Origin: Diploscapter coronatus
Lineage: Eukaryota > Nematoda > Chromadorea > Rhabditida > Rhabditidae
Assembly (NCBI GenBank): GCA_964036155.1
Contig: OZ038422.1
Location: forward strand, 27,179,201 to 27,243,200
Length of the DNA: 64,000 nucleotides
Direction of reading: 5' to 3'
Made by a program: the position numbers and the translations under genes. The notes beneath the pieces were generated by a model. It was not told where the DNA came from. It saw nothing but the letters and a program-made list of their open reading frames with translations, and searched no databases. Shown here piece after piece: positions 35,747 to 47,505 of this stretch (position 1 is its first letter; every line of letters starts with the position of its first letter).

Positions 35747-36483
35747 TTAGGAAACAGCCTTGAAGATGGGAAGATTGTGAAGAAGCTTTTCTGAGATCTG
35801 GTCATTCTTGTCAGTGAGTCCGACTTCCTTTGCCTTGGCGATGAGTTTCTCTCCAATTTTCATCAACTGCATCAGATCGTCTGTCTTCAATCCGGACATT
35901 GCCAAAATGTACTGTAAGTTTTATAATGATCGAAAGATTTCAGATTAAATTATCACCTCTCTCTGAGTGGCTTTGTGGAATATGATCAACTTGACGAAGT
36001 CCTGTCTGACCATTGCAATCAATTTGTCGATGGTGCCTTGCAATTTGGCGGATGCAGAGGGATACAAATCGCTGTAGAAATAGTCCATCACGGTCTGGTA
36101 TTGCTGCAGTTTCTGCTTCAACAGAGCCTTGTCATCTTCCAACTTCTCTGCCCCAACAATATTCGCGATCTCACTCATCTTTCCGTCCACAGATAAAGTC
36201 CGATTCAGCAAAACTCTCGCGAGCTAATAAATCAATTGTATTAAACTCGATAACGTGACAACGAAAGTAACCTTGTTGACAGTGGATTTCTCTTCAGCAG
36301 CCAGATTCGATGCGATTCTTCTGGCCTTGACGAAGTTCTCACCTAACGATAAAAAGTAAGTGAAATAATTACAAATTATGACAGACTTTTCATTTGATTG
36401 AGTAGAGAGCCGCCATTGGTCGAAGTTGAAGCTGAATCGACGACGATAAAAGCCAAGGAGGAGAATAGTAGAAGGAAACGCAT
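35747..36483 (-). CDS. Small secreted helical protein, unrecognised family
   Basis: ATG 36483 begins a clear signal peptide (MRFLLLFSSLAFIVVDSAS). Exons then read NGGSLLNQMK, NFVKARRIASNLAAEEKSTV, VLLNRTLSVDGKMSEIANIV, DKALLKQKLQQYQTVMDYFY, KLQGTIDKLIAMVRQDFV and finally LAMSGLKTDDLMQLMKIGEK with the end LLHNLPIFKAVS, TAA 35747-35749. The mature protein (about 155 residues) is predicted to be almost all amphipathic helix, with no cysteine pairs and one possible N-glycosylation site (NRT). The size and helical nature recall nematode lipid-binding or FAR-like secreted proteins, but I see no diagnostic motif. It could equally be a lineage-specific protein. Confidence 0.75.
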
Positions 36484-36689
36484 TGTAGAGTACCGAATGA
36501 TCACCAAATGAATGACAGGGGGGATCACAATCCTGCAACTGGGAGATAAGATATGCAGACACTTGATGTGGGAGTGATATTGTGCTGAAGGCAGGAACTA
36601 TTGGCAGAACAAGTGAACAAATGATTTATTGAGCTCGATTCTTAACCAATGCACATAGATCAGATGTCAAATCTCAAATGTTCATTTAG

Positions 36690-38694
36690 CTATCTGTTGT
36701 TGTTGGGATAGATGAGAGTATGAAGAGCGGTTGCCACGGGTTTGTTGCCTTCTTTGAGGAAGAGATCGGATCTTGCATAGGCGAGAGTCTTCCCACTTTT
36801 TGTGATGACGGAATCCATTCGAACGGTCTCTCCCACTTTGACAGGGGAAATGAAGTTGACGTGCATGTTCGTGGACATGCCTGTCGCCCCTCGCAGAGCC
36901 ACTCCAGCCATTGTCGTGCTCACATCCACCAGTGCAGTCAGACAGCCTCCGTGCAATGTGCCTGAATACGCAATGACTCGTTCATGTAATATAGTTGTCT
37001 GAGAGAATAGTTTCCTGTCATTTCGTTTCAATTTCTCATTTCTTCCTGCATTTTTCATCGATTCAATTGTCTAGTTTCAAATAAAGTCCCTCAAGTAGCT
37101 ACGCAAAACCTCGGTTCGTAGTAGAACTTTGCACACACATGTTATAGGGATTGTGAATAACACTTTTGTCATAAAAAGTAAAATTTGAAAAAATTTACTA
37201 GTCGAAAAAATCGAAAAATTTCAACCCTCAAAATGAACACATTTTAGACAACGAATTCACGCCTGTACATATTTGTACGGACACCTCATGTTCCGATTTT
37301 TGCACAGAACCGCTTTATCGGATGCATCGTCGAATTAGATAGGATCTTTTTGAGACTGTTTTGGTTTGAAGGGTACTTTTCTCCCAAATTTTTGGCTTCA
37401 AACTATCACGTTTCCACAACAAACGAATTTTTGCAAGAGGGCGAAGCTTGGGAACTCTAATTTTAACAATTCAACCCATTCTTCATTATCACAACTTTTC
37501 GATTTCATCATTTGAAATATTTGGTTATTCTCAGAAAGATGTTGATCTTATAACATGTTTCTGTGCAATTTCGTATCTCTACCATTTGAACTTCCCCGTC
37601 TCTTTACACACCCTTTAATCTCAGCCTCTGCCTTCCCACTTTGTTTTTTTTTTTTTTTTTTTTTCTATTCTTCTATCCCATTATATGCTTCTTTGTTACT
37701 ATAACTATAAATCGTGCAAAGATTCTATTTCTTCGAATGTGCTGACTCCTCTATTCTGTAATGATTCCCGTCTACATTTAGGCAGTAAATAGTGGACAGT
37801 GATTATCGTTAATTGGAGAGAAAGTCGATATTCATGCAGCAATTAGAAATCGAGTTTGGCGCGAAATAGTGAGTCGCGTAGAAGAGAAACGAGACGAATA
37901 ACGTAACTTTTGGATATCGGCGTTCTCCCTCAATCAATAATACCTCTGGGATTGGCCATTTCCTGAGTGACCTCGAATTCGACTACAACTCGACCAGATT
38001 CAATGATCAGGGGACGAGCCTGCAAATGACTAACTAAAGCACTGATTATTATGATGCAACTAGTGGCAGGAGTTGATGAAACTGGTTAGATATCCGACGT
38101 TGAGTAATTCCAATCAATTTTGGGACAATGTTCACCCCCTACCCTCTTTTATTATGCCTATTCTTTCATATATTTCTCCTCCTTTTCCGTTTTCTTATCT
38201 TTTACTCTTTCTTCATTTTTCTTTCTTTTACGCGCTATTTCGTCTCTTTCTGCTTCTCTTCCAATTTTTCTACATTTTTAGCTAAAAAGCATGCTTAAAT
38301 TTTATAGGAAGTTTGGACAATTGGGTATCTTTTATTTGGCACCAAAATCAGTTTTCGTGGATGATCAGATTTGGTCGATCTTTATCCGGATTAAGCCGGA
38401 TTTACGGGATTTTATATTTTTTCTTTTTTTTTCTATTTTTCATGTCTTATGTTTGCTTATTCTACCATATAAAGCCAAAATTAGCTCGAGAAACTAGAAA
38501 TTGCCTCAGTTTCATCTTTACTGTATTATATAGATATAATCAATTGCTTTGAATCGGTTCATTAAAATCCCTAAATCTATTAAATCCCTAATGTATTGAC
38601 TTACAGTGCCGAGTGGCTTCATAAACGTCTTAGGAGTCTTTGAGCACGTTTCGAGGAACTCCTTGGCCAATTGCAAATACGCCCTGTTTGCCAT
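36690..38694 (-). CDS. acot13: ACOT13-type hotdog-fold acyl-CoA thioesterase
   Basis: Hydrolyses acyl-CoA to free acid and CoA; members of this family are often mitochondrial. Three exons join in frame. Exon 1 (38694-38605) is MANRAYLQLAKEFLETCSK followed by TPKTFMKPLGT. Exon 2 (38019-37944) is ARPLIIESGRVVVEFEVTQE then MANPRG. Exon 3 (36961-36690) starts inside the same glycine codon and gives TLHGGCLTALVDVSTTMAG, GMSTNMHVNFISPVKVGE and KTLAYARSDLF, ending IYPNNNR. The HGG motif and following D are the hotdog active-site region. Total 145 residues, close to the usual ~140. The long introns (37943-36962 and 38604-38020) hold a dispersed repeat and a poly(T) tract. An apparent longer ORF running upstream of exon 3 is intron read-through. 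Confidence 0.88.
37390..37460 (+). repeat. Short dispersed repeat in a thioesterase intron
   Basis: Related to 14545-14615: AACTATCACGTTTCC, ACAA..AA, then CGAAGCTTGGGAACTCTAA. Similarity may begin near 37215 (AATGAACACATTTT). Confidence 0.5.
37644..37664 (+). repeat. Poly(T) tract
   Basis: An uninterrupted run of about 21 T within the thioesterase intron. It could be the A-tail relic of a retroposed sequence on the minus strand, or a simple repeat. Confidence 0.6.
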
Positions 38695-39041
38695 TGTAGT
38701 AGGTCTCCAGATCTGCAATCAAGCAATCAAAGCGCGTTCACACTAAGAAAACGAAAAAACGGTGCATTCAAATGGAGAGGAAAAGAAAAGGGCTTTCTCC
38801 ATTTGCATACATTCTCCGTTTTTTTTTCTGTTTTCTTATTGTTAGTATGAGCGCGCCCTCAGAACATTGCATTATTGCATTCGAAAAAGACAAAACAAGG
38901 TCAAATGCGTTTCAGACGTGTCTTCTCCTTTGCGCACTAATTCAACGTTTACGCGCAATTCTCTCCGTTATTCGCGTAGGTGGAAAGTTTTAGTTGCCCA
39001 TTTCATTTTCTTCGAACATTATTAATTTTTGAAATTTGTAG
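38695..39041. other. Divergent intergenic region
   Basis: It lies between the start of the minus-strand thioesterase and the first recognised exon of the plus-strand NCD1-domain gene. It probably carries promoters for both. No motif was assigned, and an upstream exon of the plus gene may be hidden here or farther upstream. Confidence 0.35.
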
Positions 39042-42000
39042 ACTGATGTCGAGCATTTGAAGGGTGACTTCATCAGGGCTGATCCAGTTGGAAAGGTATT
39101 TGATGAGTTGATCCAAAGATTTCAATGACATCCGATTTTCAGATGAACTCTTCGATTGATTCTGATGATGGCGACAATCAAAGAGAATTGGGTGAAGGGA
39201 GCGATGTGCAACTGCCGCAGTGCTCTGTGCTGGCCGATGAGGAGTACCTGTGGTCGAAGGACGTCATCCTGCAGGATCAGTTCCAGTCCAGACTCGGCGA
39301 CAAGTTCGCTGTCATTGTGAGTTGTCTTTGTCCTTTCAAACAAATCCAACAAATGGGTGACTTGCAGCAAGAAATGGCGCTTATGCTGAATTCTGCTTTG
39401 ATGATGGATCCATTGACTATAGAAACTGGTTGCCCTGCAGTGGATTTGGAGCAGAGGTTGAGGTTGGGCTTGCAGAAATGAATGGAAACGAATATTGTCT
39501 TTGCAGGGGACTCAATTACATGACTCTGAAGGGAATCTACGAATTGTGTGGAGGAATAGGCGACAATGAGCGAGTCAGCAAAGACCAAGTTTTGCAGCTG
39601 CCCTGCTTCAGCACTGTAATCGAGACAATCAAGCAGGAGGATATGTATTTTTATAAGGCAGTCATATTCCCTGGAGTAGAAGAGCTGGTCAACTCGCTTC
39701 TGGAGAATGGGCAGCTTTCTAATATGAAGTAGGTTTATTCCTCTAAATCCAAGACAACTAATTGAATGCTTGCAGGTCTGAAATGCTGAGGTCCAAAAAA
39801 ATGAGCAGACACTCGGATCCTCTTGCTGCGTATCAGGCTAAAGTTGTAAGTTTGAGAAGAGTTCGCAATATTCTCAAAAGTAATTCACGAAATTTCAGTT
39901 GTGCAATTTCTTGTGCGAATTAATTGCCAAGTTGTCGAGAGAATCACCGTCAAGCAAAAATGGGGTGGATTGAATTGCTGAAAATTGCACTAATTCGTTA
40001 ATTTCAGGTGATGTATCAACATATGCAGGAGCGTTTTACGAAGCTAAAGTCCGGCCAGGGGGCGAATGCAGAGTTGGAGCTGATTGGAAAGTATGAAGAA
40101 GTGCTGGATTTCAACAAGAACAAGTCGCTCAAGGAGGTTCGCTAATTTTTACAAGAATACAGGGTGTTTCAAGTAATCTCGCCATCTTTGTTGAAAAGAA
40201 AACTTTAAATTTTTATTCGACCTTGATCGGGATTTCTGTATGACATAGAAAATGCAGAGAATTTTGTCAACTGTAAAAATTATTACAATTTTAATTGACT
40301 TAATTACCCAATTAATTGTTCCTGACAAGGGATGTTCCCACATAGGAACTCACAGGATTTGATGAAACTTTCCAAATAGGTTTTTCGATAACGTCGATCA
40401 TTTGTCACGTCAAAAAGGGTTTAATCGCACTCAGAAGCCTGCAATTTTTACGTTTTTCTAACTTCTTCACTTGTATTTACAAATTTTCCAAATTAGCTTA
40501 CATACTTGACAAGCGAATTTTTTAACTTTCCATACAAAATAAGAATGAAAAATTCAAGACTCGCAAAGTGCGATTAAGCACTGTTTGACTTTACCATTGT
40601 GTGATCAGCGTCATCAAAAACCCCTATTTGGTATATTTCATTGAAATCCGTGAGTTCCTATTTGAAAACTTTCCTTGCTAGTTACATCGAAGTTTATCAG
40701 TTTTGCCAGAAATTACCGAAAATGATTTTTTCAAAATCATTTGTGGTCCCTACTTATGATATTCTGAGTTCAGCTGATAAAGAATATGGGCAAGAGAAGT
40801 TCGATCGGGAAGCTGCTGGAAATGCCCATTTTCGAGCCGATCAGCTCGAACGACGGGACCGATCCGAGCAGCAGACCCACACTCTTCCTCTGTCTACAGC
40901 AGGGATTTAATATTCCTCGTGAGTGTTTTAGAAGTTTACGATTTTGGAAAGTTGTTCAATTTCAGCCTACGATGACATGGATTTGGAAGAAACCAAAAAT
41001 CGCCGGCCCAGCGGAAAGAAGAAGGCTACTAAACAAAGAAGTAAGAAGTCAAACAAATAGAAAATTGCATGAAAAGCTTATGCAGCATGAAAATATTTCC
41101 CTGTGTCTGAGCTATCTCGAGATTTCAAAGGTTTTGTAGTGAAGAAGGATTTGTATTGTTTCAGAGAAGGAAACGAAAACAACTGCAATGACGGGAAAGG
41201 ACACTTCCGAAGAAGCAGAGGAAAACGAGTCGGCATTGTCTCCGAATGCAGAAGGACCGTCAGTTTGGGATTCGGACTCGAACTCGGACTCGGAATTGGA
41301 AACGGAAACGTATGTGCAGGCCGAAACAGAAAATGAGGTTCTCAATGATCCGCAGCCTGTTGCAGAGGTATTTTTCAATATTTTCTTAAAAAAAATAAAA
41401 TTTCCCCTCTGTAGAAGATTATCTCTTCTCTGGGCAATGCTGTAAAGGTTCGCCAGGCTTCTATGCAGCAGCGCAACGTCCCCATTTGGCAAGCAGAGGA
41501 CGAGCCGGATGACGAGGAGATTGTGATGTATTCAGACGATGAAGTGTCTGAGGAGCAGATTGCAGAGAGGGAGAAGAGACTCAACGCGAAGAGGCAAATG
41601 GAAAAAATGGTCAGAAAACTGCAGAAGAATTACCGCTCCTTCTGTTATTGCAGATGGAGAAGACGAGGCTCGAGAATTTGGAAAAGAACCTGGAAGCGCA
41701 GAGGAAGAAGGACGAATTCAGGTGTTTGAATGAAGAACCCGATCAGATCGGGAAGTACTTGAGGGCGAGGAATTGGTACAAAGCTGTGGTGAGTTGAAAT
41801 GAAGAAGGTGTGCTTCTAATTGTCTTGCCCATTCAGGAATGCAGACAACCGATGTCGGGCGGAGGGTTGGCGAGTGCTTCTGCCGACGGAGGCCAAGTCC
41901 AACTGGTTTGTGTTATTGCCTTGTGAAGACTCTCTTGTCATGTGTGTTGAATTGCAGCTGAATGTCTTCTCTGTGCGTCCTCCCGAAGATGCCTTCCAAT

Positions 42001-45000
42001 CTGAGCGTCGTCCCGTCGCAACACCACTCTTCTCACGCTCTTCCTCGGCCAACAGCCAGTCCGATTTCGAACTGCCCAATCAGCAGTCCGGCTCTTCTGC
42101 CAGCTCTTCACCTCCAAGTAAGCCGTTCCAGCTTTCAGTCAAACACCTAGCTTTCTAGATGTTGCTTCTCAAGAGAATAACTACTACCACGCTCTCAATA
42201 ACTTTAAACTTTTCGAGATTTTACTAGATTTATCAGAATAGATGCTACCGAGCTAGCGATAAATAGGAATAGATCATCTTAACTCGTTTGTATTTTCCCT
42301 TTGTAGCCTCTCCCGATGTGAATGAAGAAGTGATCAAGCCGAGAAATGACAATAAGGAAAACAGGGAGAGGGGGGCTGACGCTGCGAGGAAGGAGACGAC
42401 AGAGCCAGATGGGCAGGTGCTCAGAGTGATGACCCCTTCACAACAGACGAAGCAGAGATGCAGTTCATCTGAGAGTGGTCCTGCTCAGCACATCGCCAAG
42501 AGGAGAGTTGTGCGGAATGCGAAGACACATCACAGTCCAAAGGATTTCATGAGTGCAGTCTCCAGCAGACTCGAGTCCAACGACATTGCCACTCGCCCTC
42601 TTCCACTCACTCCTTCTGTGGCCCTCCCCTCCTATCAGGACTTGACTGGCCAGCCCATCTTCATAACGAAGGAGAATCCCCGCTTCGCTCGTCCTTCCCC
42701 TCTCATTCCAGTCTCACCGCACTGCATCAAAGCCACTCCATTTGCTGCAGCCAACTTGCCTCTACAACCTCCCAGATCACTTTCCACCACTTCCGCCCCT
42801 CTGCAGCAGTCAACCACTCAAATCGTCCGCACTCCTGCTGCAAACGACTATTTCAAAGTCAATATCGTCAACACAGTGCATGTGCGGCAGAAGGACCAGC
42901 CACCTGTGCAGGCTCAGTCAAATCAGCAGCAACCGGCAAGTAATCTGACTCCATCTCCTGAATTGTTCATTCCGACTTCCAATTCGTCTTCCTATTTCCA
43001 GCCCATCGAGTCAGCATCTGTTTCCAGACAAAATCAAGGTGATTCCTTCGAATTGATTTTTTTAAAAAGAATAACGCTTTTTTCCTATCAAACAAGCATG
43101 TTGCTTTTGAATTCCTATTGTCGTTTTATATGACCTGCTTTCATCATTTCATCCACAATATTGAGAAGATGTACGGTTTCAGACCAAATGCCGGCTCCTC
43201 TCGTGCACCCACAGCCTATCAACCCCGCAGTGGTGCAGCAGAGCGAGAGGAAGAAAGTGCAGAGTTGGGATGAGCCTTCCTCTTCGCAGCAGCAGCAGCA
43301 GCTGCAGGCTTCCAATCAGCCAACGCAGAAACCGAAGCCCAAGCCGATGCCTCTCAAAGTGCAGACTCGACAGTGCAGAGATGCTCCACCTGGCATTGAG
43401 GTAAACCACTTGGGTGAATTGAGGACAAGTTGATTGAATTCACAACTGCAGGGACCTCTCGACTACCACGACAAGAAACACAGACCACAATTCCCTGGCG
43501 AAGTGGCGAAGCATCATGCAAATGCAAAGGTCTCTGAGTTCGATCAATTCAAGAAGAAAATTGAAACTTCGGAGGTGATTTTTTGCAATTAGCAATTTGA
43601 ACAAATCGAACTATCTAATGTTTCAGGATAATGGAGATGGTTCGAAGCCGAAGACGTTCAATATGATGCCCGAGAGGCGCCACGATGGACACAATTCTGA
43701 GGTGCCGAGCAGCACTGATGCAAGAATTATTTTTGCTTTTAATTTAGTTTCAAATGAATTTGCAGGTAGTCCATCCCCCTTTTGTGCAGAAGCCTTTAAC
43801 GTTCGGCAAGCTGAGCGGAAAGATCGATCGGACTTCTCCTGCTTCAGCTAGTGCCACTCCCCCATTTGTACGCAACTCCTCTCCACCTCGTGCTTCTCCA
43901 ATCCAACGTCTTGCACAGCCACAGACATTAAGCTCTTCTCCTCCTTCTTCGAACGAGTCCAGACAGCCCAGCCATGACTTCTACAGGTACAGAATTCACG
44001 CTGTTTAGAAAAGAAAAAACGAGTATGGATTTCTAACTTCTCTAAATTATATTAGGTTGTGGTCTAGGGTATAGTTTTAATGCACATAATTTATTAGATG
44101 AAATAAGGTGATGGTTGCTCAGGCCACCCCCAATATTGGGGTTTATAAAGGACGGTTTAGTCATTCGTCTAGGGCTTTTACAAATGAAATTAGATGATTA
44201 ATTTGTTCAGATGACCAGACTGAACTAGCGAAAGAAATGAAGAGATTCTTTGAAATAAAAATCCATGGCAATAGAATTAAAATGCGAGACTCATTAAAAT
44301 TCTTTACCAGGAATTAGAGTTAACTCGGATCTTAAAAGCAATTGAATTGGTTACAGAAATGCCCCACTGCCCAGACAGAGAATGTGTGGCCCCGATCCTG
44401 ATCGATTTGACGAAGAGCGCAGTCGCTCTCTTCACAATCAGCAGCAGCCCAGCAAAATTGCAGATGAACGTCACTCTCCCTATCAGGAGCATCTGCCCGT
44501 TGCTCGTGGGTTCGGCTCGCAGCCCTTCAATCGTCGACCTCCTTCTCCAGCAAGGCAACATAACTTCCCATCCTCTTCTCGCAACTTCCATCCTAGCAAC
44601 AATTACGGTCGACCTCAGCAGCAGAGTGGATTCGGATTTGCTGCGGCAAATCGCAGGAGTGCGACGGCGGAAGACGATGCGGCGCACAGACAGGGCGGCA
44701 GTAGAATGGAACAGCAGTACAGACCCACCTCGTAAGTCGAGAAGTTTGAAATTGAATTTGAAAAAGGTTATTTCGTGAATTGCAGAGTGCAGCCTCAGCA
44801 AATGCAGGTCAACTTGAAACCTGCACAGCCTCTGCCCAGAATGCAGTCGCACAGAGAGTGGCAACTATATATCATTTTGAGGCATGCCAGACTCGAAGAA
44901 TATTTCGAAAAATTCTCGGAGCAAGGTTTGATTGAATGCGGCATTTGGTAAAATTCGATGTTGATTGTTTTCAGGCGCGGACGACATCGACCAGATGACC

Positions 45001-45314
45001 GAGGACTTCGACGAGCTGCTGCAAATCGTCGGGATGACCAAGCCCTTCCACATCAAACGACTCAGAACATCGCTCGATGTAGGTCAACATACTGTTTATC
45101 CAACTTCCGTGACTTCGCTTTTATATCGCGAACTTCACTTGCGCTCCCTACATATATACTCTAATTCTGAAATTTCAAGAATTTATTGCATACGACTAAA
45201 TATTTGGTTTTTGATGACTTGGAAAAAATGAGATGTGATTTGCAGAAATTCAACTCCAATCCAGACGCATTCTGCGCGAAGGCAGAGCGGGACATTGGCC
45301 CTCCGCCAAAATGA
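39042..45314 (+). CDS. Long Ser/Gln-rich protein with C-terminal NAB-type NCD1/SAM-like domain (5' incomplete)
   Basis: Many exons join in frame. The N-terminal globular part reads TDVEHLKGDFIRADPVGK (39042-39095), SVLADEEYLWSKDVILQDQF (in 39143-39316), QEMALMLNSALMMDPL (from 39368), GLNYMTLKGIYELCGG, LIGKYEEVLDFNKNKSLKE and RSSIGKLLEMPIFEPISSND (from 40798). Acidic coiled-coil stretches follow (41180-41750, with EEQIAEREKRLNAKRQMEK). A long disordered Ser/Pro/Gln region follows (41950-44730). The last exons give EWQLYIILRHARLEEYFEKF, ADDIDQMTEDFDELLQIVGM and TKPFHIKRLRTSL, ending RDIGPPPK with TGA 45312-45314. That final block closely follows the NCD1 domain of NAB transcriptional co-repressors, but NAB proteins carry NCD1 at the N-terminus and have NCD2 after it, which is absent here. 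I do not recognise the N-terminal half. The first exon shown starts at an acceptor, so upstream exons exist. Confidence 0.7.
40343..40660. mobile_element. 318 bp MITE with ~100 bp inverted repeats
   Basis: The left end TAGGAACTCACAGGATTTGA and the reverse complement of the right end TAGGAACTCACGGATTTCAA match imperfectly. Similarity continues inward through CCAAATAGG, GATRACG and TTTAATCGCACT-like blocks. TA at each terminus may be the target duplication, which would suggest a Tc1/mariner origin. It lies wholly in an intron of the NCD1-domain gene. Confidence 0.7.
45104..45157 (+). repeat. Dispersed repeat shared with collagen intron
   Basis: GACTTCGCTTTTATATCGCG followed by AACTTCACTTGCGCTCC is repeated in inverted orientation near 53015-53062. 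It lies in the last intron of the NCD1-domain gene. Confidence 0.6.
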
Positions 45315-46196
45315 AGTCCAATTATCATTGAGTTCAGGTTATCTTGCCTTTTTATCAAAGTTCCATCTGTGATATGCTTAAACAATTTTTCTGGTTTTAT
45401 CAAAATTGTGGTTCTAACAAAATTCTAGGGGCCTTAAAATTTGTATCAAACTTTTATATATTTCGTGTATATGTTGAAAGAAAAGATTCTAAAATAAATT
45501 GATTTATGAAAAAACCTTTTGTTATGAAATGGATAAAGCATGGATTAGAGCTTATTTGTTGAATTATGTCCCTTTGCATGTCCATTGGGCAGAATGGAGT
45601 CATTCAGAGTTATTCCAGGCATTTTCACTCCTTCGTTATTCCCCCCTTCTCGAATCGATGTGCTGCTGCAGGGAGTTTCTGTCATTCGCTACAAGCGAGT
45701 TTCTTCAAACGGAAGTCCTTACTTCCCTACCCTCTGCCACTTCTCCACTTTATTTGATTTGAAAAGTTTTATTTTGTTATCGCAAAAATTTTGAACCTTA
45801 AAGTTTCAAAGACAAGCTTCATTCAATTTTTGCATTTTTATTTTGGCAAGATTTTTAAGTGAGCGAAGTAAAGCTATTTAGGAAAGAAGCAGGGCAATTG
45901 GATTTCTTAACAGAAAAGAAGAAGTCTCTGCATCGTGTTTGCCAACTCCCTCTAACTTGCGGCTCTTCTATCTTTCAGCCAAAGGGAAGGATACCCATCG
46001 ACTTTCAGAACCAATGGTTTGCTCCAAATTTTTGACATGTCATTTTTTATCTTTCACGTCGACGTGTTTTCTCATGCTTCTCGAATTGCATATGAAAGTG
46101 AACAAGCACCGAAGCTTGCGAAATTGATCATTTTACGAATTACACGAGTCATACATCGAAATTTCGAAGAATTATGATATTTTTGGAATTTGAAGG
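45315..46196. other. Intergenic, no gene seen
   Basis: Spacer between two plus-strand genes. Several short open frames overlap each other around 45499-45794 but show no domain, and none is supported by splice structure. Confidence 0.5.
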
Positions 46197-47505
46197 ATGA
46201 AATCTAGAGCGACTGCTAAAATGTCGAGTAAACCAGAGGAAAGACGGAGACTAGCAGCGAAGTCCGAAGATGATGCAGAAATCAGAACGGTAATCATAGC
46301 ATTGAAACAACCGAAATTAGCTTGTTTATTTCAGGTGCAGCCGGGAATAGTGACATTAAATGTGCCTGAAGATGACGGAATTGTCATTGGGGGAGGCATG
46401 AAGAAGTCCAGCTCGATGGCCAGTTTGCGGGCCAAAATTCGAAATAATCGGGAGAAGTTTAGACGTATGTTTCTAAAGAAGTTATTATAGTTTCGTAGGT
46501 TTGTAAATGGCGTAATGGGTAAGTGACCAAATGTTCCCTTCTTCTATCAGTTGCTATTGCGTTCCGTTATCTCCTCATTACGGCACTTACAGATTGTAGT
46601 TACTATTTTCTGTTGAGTTTGATCTTGTAGAGAATCAATGCGCCGGTATGATTCTGTTTCTAATTGTTGGTGGGATTCTCAACATTCTGGCATATTTCGC
46701 GAGTGTCTGGTCGGCCCAGTTGAATGCAGACGTTGTGAAGGCGGCCGTAGAGAATGAGCATGCACTAAAATTCAAGCTGAAGAAAGGTACTAATTTTCAG
46801 TGTTTGAATACTTGCAAGTATTGTGGGCGTCCGATTACCTAATGAAAATAAAAATGAAACATTTTCTATACACGCGAAAATAAGTGTGCACATCAAACAT
46901 GTTCATTAGCTCACCTGTTCTCTTTCTTCTCCTCTCGTCTTTTCTATATTCTTTCTTTAGCAAATTCCGTAAGACAACGTGTATGTTCGTAGTGTACTCG
47001 GTTATTTTTCATTTTCATCAAGTAATCGAAAGTTCACGATAGACAATGATGGAGTCCAGCTATTAAAAGAAGTGAAATCAACTGAACTAAAATGTACTAA
47101 TTTTTAATCTTATCAGCGATCACTGAAGCTCCATCAAAATATCTAATTGGCCTATTGAATTTTGGCGGCCGTGTTCTGTCTGCAGCCGGCACAATAATGT
47201 TGGTTCAGGTAAGCTTATCGTAGAATAGATTTTCAAATTGATCCAGGTCATCACAACATACTGCAAACGACGGCGATACGGTATATTGATGAAAAGTGCG
47301 ACGGAAGAGGCGGACACAGTCATTAGTGACGCTCATGTGGACTGTACTGACGCTGCTGGAGAGTGCTGCCTAGCTTGCATGCAGGTACTTGGAAAATTTA
47401 ATTCAGACTTAGGTTGATCTTCAGTCAGAGCGAAAATTTATAAAGAAAAGGAAGTTCGCAAAACAATTTCTCTATGGAAATCATATACATTGGGGGTACG
47501 CAATA
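46197..47505 (+). CDS. Small protein with two predicted transmembrane segments
   Basis: ATG 46197 gives MKSRATAKMSSKPEERRRLA, a basic cytosolic start. Exon 2 contains GIVTLNVPEDDGIVIGGGMK then SLRAKIRNNREKF. Exon 3 carries TM1 (MILFLIVGGILNILAYFASV). A following exon carries TM2 (YLIGLLNFGGRVLSAAGTIM then LVQVI), followed by a Cys-rich acidic tail (TYCKRRRYGILMKSATEEAD, CTDAAGECCLACMQ). The last exon from 47425 reads SERKFIKKRKFANNF and reaches TAG at 47503-47505, though another donor at GGGG|GTACGC is possible, so the C-terminus is provisional. Both hydrophobic segments are flanked by charged residues, suggesting a hairpin topology with both ends cytosolic. I recognise no family. Confidence 0.6.

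Noticed and set aside
36962..37058. Longer N-terminus for the thioesterase by reading upstream of 36961
   Set aside because: The upstream residues do not fit the family, while exons at 38605-38694 and 37944-38019 join in phase and give the expected hotdog N-terminus.
42288..43133. 281-codon ORF as an independent gene
   Set aside because: It begins in an intron and is one exon of the Ser/Gln-rich NCD1 protein. Flanking splice sites and phases connect it to both sides.
44304..44864. 186-codon minus-strand ORF
   Set aside because: Antisense shadow of low-complexity exons of the plus-strand gene; no recognisable family.
45499..45794. Three overlapping plus-strand ORFs after the NCD1 gene
   Set aside because: All three frames are open in the same place, with no domain or splice context; chance openness.
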